A DNA stretch of 64,000 nt, taken from the NCBI GenBank assembly GCA_963693365.1, contig CAVNZM010000003.1:13454001-13518000 (forward strand), written 5' to 3'. Position numbers and translations under genes: made by a program. Position 1 is the stretch's first letter; every line of letters begins with the position of its first letter. Below are positions 55,998-64,000 of this stretch, in pieces. The stretch is from Amoebidium appalachense (Eukaryota; Ichthyosporea). A model generated the notes under the pieces. That model saw only the letters and a program-made list of their open reading frames with translations. It was not told the origin of the DNA and ran no database searches.

Positions 55998-57305
55998 CTG
56001 AGACTGGTTCTCTTTGCCTCGAGTAAACAGCGTAAACCCCTGCTTATATCTCTTTTTCCTAGTATGATCCCTAATTAAAACGAAAGTACCCTCGGCAAAT
56101 TCACGTAACGGACGTGTGGACACGTCTGCACGTGCCTGTGCCTGCTGTGTACGGGCCAGAGCTGCATCACGTGCAGCCCGGGCCCGGGTTAGGAGCTGCT
56201 CCCGGAACTCAGTCCAGTGGGGATAAGTTAGTCTGTCAGTCCCCCCCATCGGCAAAAGTGCCGTATCTAACAAACTAATAGCCTCCTGCCCATAGACCAA
56301 ATAAAACGGAGAAAAACCAGTCACAGCATGAGGGGTAGAAATATACGAATGAGCAATAAACCTAGACATATGATCCCAATCATTAGCCTCCACATCAACC
56401 ATTTTGCCAAAGGACTTCTGAAAAACTGCATGCACACGTTCAGAGATGGCATTTGCTTGAGGGTGATATGCAGACGTAGTGATATGAGCTACCCTTATAA
56501 TTTTACAAACCTCCGACACCAACTGATTTAAAAACACACGACTCCTATCCGTTAACAAAACACGAGGACAACCAAACCTAAGACAAATTTCATCCACAAA
56601 AATACGAGCAAACAAAACGGCATTAGCAGTGGGGAGAGGAAAAACTTCAACCCAACGGGTGGCCACATCGGTGACGGTAACAAGAACAGTGTTACCCTCA
56701 ACCGTAGAATTAAAAGGACCAACCACATCCACTGCTACCCGTTCAAACATACGAACATTAAAATCCCTAATAAACGACGGACGGGAATGAGAGTGGGGAC
56801 TCTCATTCCTCTCCTGACAATGCATGCATGACAACACATAATCCCTCACCTCCCGACTCATACCCGGCCAAAAATACGAACGATTAACACGAAGTAACGT
56901 CCTATTTACACCTAAATGACCAGCCATGGGATGCTCATGCACCATATGCAAAACCTCAGGCACAAGTGCCGTCGGGACCCAAACTCGGTGTCCGTCTGGC
57001 CCAGAACAATGATAAACTAAATCCTGCTCTACCTGACACATTTTTGCCAACTTAGCTACCTTAATCATCTGCCTTTTATTTTTAAATTTAATCGAATCAA
57101 CCGGCCCCTTTAAATACTTCTTAACCAGACCAATCAACACATCTTCCTCCTGAGCTAAGATCAAAGCCGTAGGTGCTAAGGCAGGGGCCGAGCCATGAGA
57201 CTCGGTCCCGACCTCAGACACTGACAAATACCTCCCCCCCCCCTCCCCTACACTTATAAGCAAGCAACCCCGGAGCCCAAGAAGACACATCAACATACAC
57301 AGCAT
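55998..57305 (-). pseudogene. Gypsy integrase core
   Basis: HHCC zinc domain (HEHPMAGHLG, CMHCQERN) then the catalytic core: the first Asp in VAVDVVGPF, the second in LLTDRSRVF, and the Glu in QANAISERVH. The last box normally reads NGxxER; here Asn-Ala-Ile-Ser replaces Asn-Gly. A conserved GFSPFYLVYGQE follows. The N-terminal 80 residues come through a C-rich stretch with uncertain frame at 57240 and 57310-57360. An open frame runs on to 55920, beyond a CAG|GTAGGG border. Confidence 0.82.
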
Positions 57306-58577
57306 CTATTCCTTTCTGCTCACTCTCCCCCCCCTTCCCCCCCCCTCCCCCCCCCGTCTCTCACTAGCCCCCCCCTCCTCCTCCTTCTCTTCTTCAAACA
57401 AAATATAAGCAGCACGAGAGAGAGCATCACAGTCAACCATTGTTTCACCCTTGGCATAAAACAGTTTATAGGAGAACTCACCGAGAGCCGCGGCCCACTT
57501 CTGCATCCTCTCGTTGACCAGACGAGTGGTGCCGGCCATGGCTAGGCAGGGCTTGTGGTCTGTGTAGACCTCGAACGTCCTGCCTGCGAGTATATACCTC
57601 CATGCCTGTGAGACTGCCCAAGAGATAGCATGGGACTCTCTCTCCGGATTGCTATATCTACGTTCACTTTTACTAAATGAACGACTAGCATAAGCAATCA
57701 CTCTATCCTGCCCCTCCTGCACTTGATATAACACTGCCCCCTCAGCAACCTTACTCGCATCACATCGAACTTTAAACATCCCCCCCCCGGCCGAAAAATC
57801 AGGATGAACAAGCATACTCGAAGACTGCAAAGCTAACTTAAGCTTTTCGAAAGCAGAAACAGCATCAACATTCCAATCTATTCGATTCTTCTTCTCCCCC
57901 CCTGTCTGACTAGTTAACGGTAAAGCAAGCATACTATAATCCTTAATATAACGACGAAGATAATTAGTTAAACCTAAAAATTGCCTTAGTTGAGTGACAG
58001 TCTGAGGACGGGGCCACTCAACTATGGCCCGGATTTTCTCCGGATCAGGGGAAAGACCATTACTAGACACGATATGACCTAAAAACTTAACCTCCGGCAC
58101 ACCAATCACAGTCTTGCTACCGCTAATACGAAGACCAGACTCACCCAAAGCGAAAAATACTTTTTCACAATTATTAACTAACTCCTCAAACGACCTACCT
58201 TTAATTAAAGCATCATCCAAATAAGGGTGGCATACATCCAAGTGAGGGTGGAGAATTTTATACATTACCCGGCACAACATAGCTGGAGAGGAGAGCAAAC
58301 CCATCGGCACCACCTTGTACTGGAACAGCTGGTCACCCAGTGCAAAGGCAGTCTTCTCCTTACTGCTCTCCTCCAACCTTATCTGCCAAAAAGCTGCTTT
58401 TAAATCAAGTTTAGCAAAGTGAGTATAGCCGTGCAGCTGTGAAAGCTGCTCGTCTATGTTAGGGAGAGGCCATTGGTCGGCCTTAGTGACCCGATTCAGA
58501 GCCCTGTAATCGTTCACTAGACGCCAAGACCCGTCGGGCTTCTTAACCAATAGCACCGGACTTCTCCACGGACTCGT
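57306..58577 (-). pseudogene. Gypsy reverse transcriptase-RNase H, 5' truncated
   Basis: The reading enters from copia 2 at SPWRSPVLLVKKPDGSWR and includes the catalytic YLDD box (CHPYLDDALIKG), the connection region (VKFLGHIVSSNGLSPDPEK, FLGLTNYLRRYI) and RNase H with RCDASKVAEGAVLYQ, RESHAISWAV and YTDHKPCLAMAG. It ends in a Glu/Arg-rich tail at a C-rich region, where the frame changes into integrase. The ATG at 58556 is internal. Protease and gag are missing. Confidence 0.85.
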
Positions 58578-59054
58578 TAAATAAGTTTCTTTATAGAGAC
58601 AAACATAAATATATATGTGAGTTAATAGTGACTAGATGTATAATTACTTAATTTATTTAAGTAAGAGTTTCTAAACTTTAGTTAAGTCAAAAGTTGGAAT
58701 GCGTATGCTCTGTCGGAATGTGTTTTTCTATCTTCTGATAGAACCGATTGGTTCTCCCTCTTTAGTTGTGATAAGATGATAAGTCGCAAGTACAAAAGGA
58801 ACCGAGAGCACAATAAATAATCAGTTGTTGTTTGAATCTTTCAATGTCTCGTGAACAACTCCGATTGCCCTCTCATTAATGTGTTAGTCGTGTTTTACAT
58901 GACACCTCTGTGCACTCTGCTCCCTTAGACCCGTACAAAACAACAGGTTAAAGGCCCATTTTCGCACGCTCTCGCAACACATACTCTCGCTGCAATTGAA
59001 AATATTCAAATTTGAATACCGATCTGATTCCTCTCTTGCGCATCATCTGACTGA

Positions 59055-61750
59055 TTGATCACCATGTCGGAGAAACCTGCGTATCTCAACCTCACCCCCT
59101 GGAAAGGGGATGACACGACGGACAAGAAGTCCGGCAAACGTCTCACCTATTATGAGTGGGAACCCGTCATCTTCCGGTACCTACGTACTACCACCGCGGC
59201 CAAGTTAGTGCCCGTCATCAAGGCCTCCGAGTGGGTCGACCCTTCCGACGAGAACGAGTGGCATGGCTATGACACTGAGGAGGCCTACACCGAGGCTTCC
59301 AACTTCCTTGAACAGATGTTTACTCAACTCGTCTCCAATGATGAGCTGTATAACTCTGGTCAAATCCACGATGATGTGTCACCTGCCCAAGCTTTCCACA
59401 ACCTCCGTATGACCTATGCGGCTGAACGTGAAGATCGTGCTCGTCAAATCCTCCTCGACTACCATGAGCTCGAACTCAAGGACTTCAAGACCGTCACGGC
59501 CTACCTCACCATGGCACGCCGTCTGTGCACTACCCTGCACATCCTCGAAAAGCCCATTCCCCAAAAGACCATGGTTGATAACTTCTTCATCCACCTCAAG
59601 AAGAACCGTAAGTTAGTTTGTTCCGACATCCAGGCCATGATTGCCGACTACTTCCGTCGTACCATCAACTACGAGACCTACAACCGTCTAATCAGTGACA
59701 TCCGAGCTGCAGAGATCCGTGAAGGTCTCATCGACTCTGGGTCCGGGTCCTCCTCCTCCGTCCGAACAGCATGTGCCCTGCAAAGCCGTGTCCTCACCAA
59801 GGACGACCTCAGACACCGGATTCCCCGACGTGACAGCTCCGTCTCCCGTCACCCCCGTGGTCGTCCCATCGATCGATCCCCCTCAGTTGACCGTGATTAC
59901 TCCCGGTCCCGTTCCCCCGGCCATCGTTCCCGGTCACCCTACCCCCCACGTAAAGGGGGTAACCGTCCTTCCCAGCCACCCAGAGCCAAGACCACTGGCT
60001 CCATCGACTGTGCCTACTGTCACGAAGACCATCATGTCACACAGTGTGACAAACCTGGCTGCTCAATAGCCCGTCGTCACCGTGCCAGCACCAAGTCTGG
60101 TAAAGAGGTGCATTTTGCCCTCGTGTCCACCACGGCCTCCCTACCCATGGACCCCTGCTGGGACTCGGCTTCAAACGTCCACGTGTGCCCAGTAAAGGAG
60201 TACTTCTCTACTCTTGAGCCGTGCCCCCCGACTGACGTCCACGGCCTCGGCATAGTCACTGCACATCACCGTGGTGTCATCAACCTGGCCGTCACCTACA
60301 ACGGAGTAACATCAGTACTGAGCCTAAACACCCTCTACGTACCCGACTCCCCAGCCTTCCTGATTTCACCCTCAATGGCCTCCAAGTCAGGTCTCCTAGC
60401 CCACCTCGATGATGAGGATGCATTCCCATCCTACCTCTACACTCGTGGTGGCAACATCGTGTGTTCCCTCACAGGCACAGATGGACTGTACTTCATCACC
60501 GACTATGAGATACGTCCCTCCATCCCTCGGTCCGTCACTGCTCTGGTAGCCAACGTCAAGGTCAACAATGATCCCCAGCTCTGGCACCACCGTCTCGGCC
60601 ATCGTGCCCTGTCCACCCTCACCAAGATGGTGAGAGGTGACCTCGTGACAGGCCTCCCCTCATCCCTCTCAGTGGCTGACACCACTGACTGCTTCGGTTG
60701 TGTCTCCGGCAAGACCACCAAGGCCCCATTCTCCGGCACCAGAACCCAGTGCCCCTTCCCCGGTGCCAAGTGGCACATGGACTTCTTCGAGCCTCCCTGT
60801 GCTTCCTATGGTGGCTACAAGGTGGCCCTCGTGTGTACCTGTGATGCCTCCGGCTACACCATCGTGTACCTCCTCCGTGATCGATCCGAAACTCTCGAAT
60901 ACGTCAAGGCCCTGGTTGAGACTATTGACAAGCAACCCGACAAGGTGGTGACCCACTTCCGTTCCGACTCTGGGTCCGAGTTCACCTCCCATGCTATGGA
61001 GCAGTACTGCCAGTCCAAGGGCCTCATTCAGGAATTTGCCCCGGTTGACTGCCCCCAACTCAACGGCTTCGTTGAACGTAAGATGAGGGATCTGCAGGAG
61101 ATCGTTCGGTGCTTCCTTCACCAGGACAAGGCCGACTCCCTTTCCCCCAAGCTGTGGGGAGCTGCTCTCAAGCATGCTGCCTACATCATCAACGTAACCC
61201 CGGCCAGAGCTGCCAATGGCCGTACACCGTTTGAAATTTTCTACGGTGTCAAGCCTGACATCTCCCACTTGCACGTGTTCGGCTGCCCAGCCTATGTACA
61301 CATCCCTGCATCAAAACGAGACAAGTTGGCCTCTACCGTCAAACTCGGCACCTACGTGGGCTGGGACATCACCAACAAAGCTCACAAGATCATGAATCTA
61401 CGTGGCAACATGGTCCACATCTACCGCGATGTCGTCTTCGACGAATCACAATTCACCACGGCATCCAATCAGATTTCTGTGCAGGCCACCAATCAGACGA
61501 CCTCAATCGCTCCATCCCTGCATTCCGTAGATTCCAATTCCGATGACGATGAAATCCCATCGGTGATTCTCCGTCGTTCCCCCCGTCGTGTGCCTGCCCC
61601 CGTGGCTCCACCCACCCCCCCCCCACCGGCCAGCAACCCCTGCTGCCGGCCCCTGCCGTCAATGACCACGTCCCTGGTCATCTCACCCCGGTTCGTCCTG
61701 GGTCTCCGGAGTTCCACTCGGCCCCGTCCAGCCCCGTGTTATCCGACTCC
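59055..61750 (+). CDS. Copia 2 gag-protease-integrase polyprotein
   Basis: Open from ATG 59055 (a second ATG at 59064 begins MSEKPAYLNL). The gag region (WEPVIFRYLRTTTAAK and onward) is followed by an Arg/Ser-rich stretch and a zinc knuckle (CAYCHEDHHVTQC). The protease motif is CWDSASNVHVCP, with Ser-Ala-Ser where DSGA or DTGA is usual. The integrase has the zinc domain (WHHRLGHRAL...CFGC), catalytic Asp residues (WHMDFFEP, FRSDSGSEF) and Glu (LNGFVERKMRDLQ), then NVTPARAANGRTPFEIFYG. The frame becomes Pro-rich and loses likeness near 61650-61740, where a break moves RT to another frame. Confidence 0.87.
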
Positions 61751-62266
61751 CCCCTCAACTCGGCACCCATCCTTGGCTTCCAGGCCCCCATACCCGACCA
61801 CCGAGTGTCTGTCCCAGCCACCCCTCCGGCCCCTGAGCCCCTCCGTACCGTCCCCCGTCGTTCCTCCCGTCTCTCCTCCCGGCCTGCCACGGCTATGGTG
61901 AGCATCTCCCGCCCCAGCCTTGATGTGTCTCAGCTGCCCCGGTCAATTCAGAAGCTGTGCTCCGGCACCAAGGGTGATGAAGTGGTGACTGCCCTCACTG
62001 CCGAGTACAGGGCTTTCATCGACAAGGACATCTTCGACGTAGTTGAGCCCCCCTCCGATGCCAACATCATCCGATTCAAGTGGATTGTCACGGAGAAGTT
62101 ACTCAACTCTGCTGGTGACACCAAGATCAAGGGTTGTGGTGTGGCCAAGGGTTTCACCCAAGTCTACGGTGTTGACTACGGTGACAACTCTTCCCCCGTC
62201 GTCATGTCTTCCTCCGTCCGTGCCCTGCTTGCCCTCGGTGTGCAACAGGACCACATCAGCAAACTT
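61736..62266 (+). pseudogene. Copia 2 reverse transcriptase, N-terminal fragment
   Basis: Linker then RT start: RFKWIVTEKLLNSAGDTKIK, AKGFTQVYGVDYGDNSSPVV and SSSVRALLALGVQQDH match the first RT blocks of copia elements. Sequence departs after KLPGS at about 62266, before the catalytic YVDD block; the remaining 32 codons of the open frame (Leu/Ala-rich) belong to the flanking AT-rich DNA. No active RT can be made. Confidence 0.82.
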
Positions 62267-62748
62267 CCCGGAAGTATTGCCAACGTATTTTTGCTATTGG
62301 CGCTATTGGCGATATTGGCAATAGAACCCCTTGCCGCCAATAGGAACGCCATATTGCAATAATATTGCTTTGGTATTGTCAATGGTAATACAGTACCAAT
62401 ACCCTCTATTGTCGATATCCCGCTGATATGAATATATTATCCAGTATATGTTACATCAATATCGCCAATACATTAGAGTGCCATTACATTGCCATTGCAT
62501 TACTATTGCGCTAGCATTATAGACGTATTGCCAATATCAATTATACCCGGGCGATATTACAATAACAACCAAATAATATCAAAAATAAGATAAGAAATTC
62601 CTCAATTTATTCAATTATTCATGAATACAAAATTTAAATATCAGAAACATATAAACAATGTATTGCCAACATATGATCCAACTATAATCAATATATAAAT
62701 GCGGTATCGCCGATAGGTTGCTTATATATCGTGAGTATATTGATGACA
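62267..62748. repeat. AT-rich patch of degenerate TATTGCCA words
   Basis: Words such as ATTGCCAATA, GGCGATATTGG and GCTATTGGCG recur on both strands at irregular spacing. No gene was seen. Ends at the Ngaro B2 repeat. Confidence 0.6.
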
Positions 62749-64000
62749 TCTATGAAAACTACTCCGGGACGTGTGTTGCCTCTAGGGGGACATCCCCTTG
62801 GACGAGGGGCCCCCAGTCATCAATTTATTGATCCGTGAGGTCCTTGTGCCCAAAAAACGGGGGAAGTCTTCGCCCCGTGAAAAAACAGCACGTATGTGGG
62901 GATCAATGGGGGTTGAGTGTAGGGTGTAGGTGGGTGGGTGAAAAGAAAATATAGCTGTAAAGCTGTAGGTGCTAAACACAGAAGATGTGTTGTTGCCTGC
63001 TGATCTGCTAAAAACTGTCGTGCTTATATACCTACGGCTACCGAACTGAGCCAATCAAAACCGATCTAGTGTTATGTGAAATCTTATCCTGAGCCAATCA
63101 GACTCGGTCTAGTGATCTGTGGAATCTGATGTTTTGATCGGCTAATAGGTGCCCGTATGCGGGCAGCCGAACGCGAACTGCTAAAACATGAAACAAAGCC
63201 TGTTGATATCGGACACCCATCCTACGTGTTTACCCAGAAAAATATTTATGTCAATAATTTCCACAAATAAAACCTCTATGAAAACTACTCCGGGACGTGT
63301 GTTGCCTCTAGGGGGACATCCCCTTGGACGAAAGTGAACCTGCAATGGTTGTAAACCACGGCACGAGAGCAGCATGCTTGCTCCAAAGGTTTCACTTAAG
63401 AATAGAGGCGAATACACGTGTGGTAGTGGCAGCAATGGAGGCCGGACGAAGTCGTGTATAGATCAGGAAACAGTCGGAGGACCACCAGTGCCGAGTTGTT
63501 TGATCCGGGAGTCGTCGACCCCGGCCTCAGCCAGTGCTGTGGCCCCCCCGATGCGGAGGCTGTGTCCGGCAAACCGGGAGGGTGAGAGGCCTGCCCGGGA
63601 GAGGAGGGCACGGAAGTCGGCAGAGAAAGCACTCTTGGTGTAGGGGATGCCACCGAGACTGAAGAGGGGGTCGTCGGGTTGACCGGACGTTGTATGCAGG
63701 AACTGCCGGAGGAGATGGGCTGGGGAGAAATGGGTGAGGGGCAGGGCAGCTAGAGTGACGTTGACACCTCGGGCCTGTACATCCGTCTTAGAGGTTGGCA
63801 GGTGGAGGGTGGCATGGGACAAAGTACCGGTGGGGGTGTAGGTGAAGGTCACGTCTTTCCGTTTAACGTGACGGGACGGGTTGAAAGAAGTCAGGGTCTT
63901 GGAGGTAAATTCCCCTGAACGGAGGAGACCACAGAAACCGACGATGAGGGCTGTCCATAGCCGGAGATTGGCCGAGGAGGCCTTTGTGGGGCACTGGCCA
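62749..64000 (-). mobile_element. Ngaro/PAT-type element copy 5, runs off the window
   Basis: B2 (62749-62804, with about 30 bp missing from its inner end), A2 to 63274, B1 63275-63361, then recombinase. Copy 3-type subfamily in the A repeat. Confidence 0.85.
63392..64000 (-). pseudogene. Tyrosine recombinase C-terminal part, copy 5
   Basis: The main frame (to 63852 and beyond, toward the window end) shows GGIPYTKSAFSADFRALLSR and HSLRIGGATALAEAG. Two extra bases near 63487 (CCACCAGTGCCGAG against CCACCGGCCGAG) shift the frame just before the nucleophilic Tyr, replacing the last 30 codons. The start lies beyond the window. Confidence 0.8.

Larger units (their letters stand above)
53277..58577 (-). 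mobile_element. Chromodomain-type gypsy element, 5' truncated
   Basis: Minus strand: RT-RNase H (57306-58577), integrase (about 55998-57305), a 1.2-kb interruption, GPF/Y and chromodomain part (54163-54795), then the 3' LTR (about 53277-54038). The 5' half was lost where copia 2 begins at about 58578. The order RT-RNase H-integrase-chromodomain places it with chromoviruses. Confidence 0.85.
58578..62266 (+). mobile_element. Ty1/copia element 2, 3' truncated
   Basis: A plus-strand element of a different copia lineage. A probable 5' LTR (about 58578-58945, ending CAACA) is followed by GGTTAAAGGCCC, a degenerate half-tRNA-iMet-type primer site. Gag-protease-integrase and the first part of RT follow. 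It stops at about 62266, where degenerate-word AT-rich DNA begins. No 3' LTR. Confidence 0.82.

Overview
The window is eukaryotic nuclear DNA in which almost every recognisable gene belongs to a mobile element or to a degraded virus. The evidence for a eukaryote is GT-AG intron borders, TATA and CCAAT promoters, AATAAA signals, five retroelement or transposon classes and kilobases of (CA)n, poly-G/poly-C and poly-A. No ordinary host housekeeping gene could be identified. The host cannot be named from sequence alone; a marine protist, alga or invertebrate would all fit.

Layout. 408-640: an exon-like fragment. 663-6117: an intact-length Ngaro/PAT-type tyrosine-recombinase retrotransposon (copy 1: gag, RT-RNase H, tyrosine recombinase, with A1...B1-A2-B2 split direct repeats). 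6118-12890: (CA)n-rich DNA folded into a large inverted repeat around a Plavaka-like transposase exon. 13295-18860: Ngaro copy 2. 18862-21226: GC-rich virus-like island I, with a protein kinase and a PP2C-type phosphatase facing each other and a further gene behind a TATA box. 22480-24447: Ngaro copy 3 (gag only). 24483-31428: virus-like island II, bounded by a diverged LTR-like direct repeat. It holds a VLTF3-like late transcription factor, a small gene whose stop overlaps its polyadenylation signal, a basic-tailed protein, a long proline-rich repeat protein and a further small gene. It is cut by another Ngaro fragment. 32519-43548: Ngaro copy 4, split by a 5.9-kb Ty1/copia element (36790-42680; 768-bp LTRs, 5-bp target duplication). 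43552-54271: a second inverted repeat with about 4.2-kb, nearly identical arms. The arms carry the 3' end of a gypsy element, the N-terminal part of a DDE-type transposase gene and a short Ngaro derivative; the 2.3-kb centre carries the C-terminal part of the transposase. 53277-58577: a chromodomain-type gypsy element, 5'-truncated by a second copia element (58578-62266), itself 3'-truncated. 62267-62748: AT-rich degenerate-word DNA. 62749-64000: Ngaro copy 5, running off the window.

The elements form a nested history: copia 1 sits inside Ngaro copy 4, copia 2 inside gypsy, short Ngaro units inside the DDE transposase gene, and Ngaro or LTR-like repeats inside the viral islands. Most genes carry small frameshifts, often at C or G runs, so the window is largely a graveyard. 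Copy 2 RT, the gag ORFs, the kinase ORF and copia 2 gag-integrase remain open. The two points most worth follow-up are the virus-like islands (VLTF3 plus a kinase/phosphatase pair) and the conserved poly-C tracts at Ngaro gene boundaries, which look like 3' splice-site polypyrimidine tracts.
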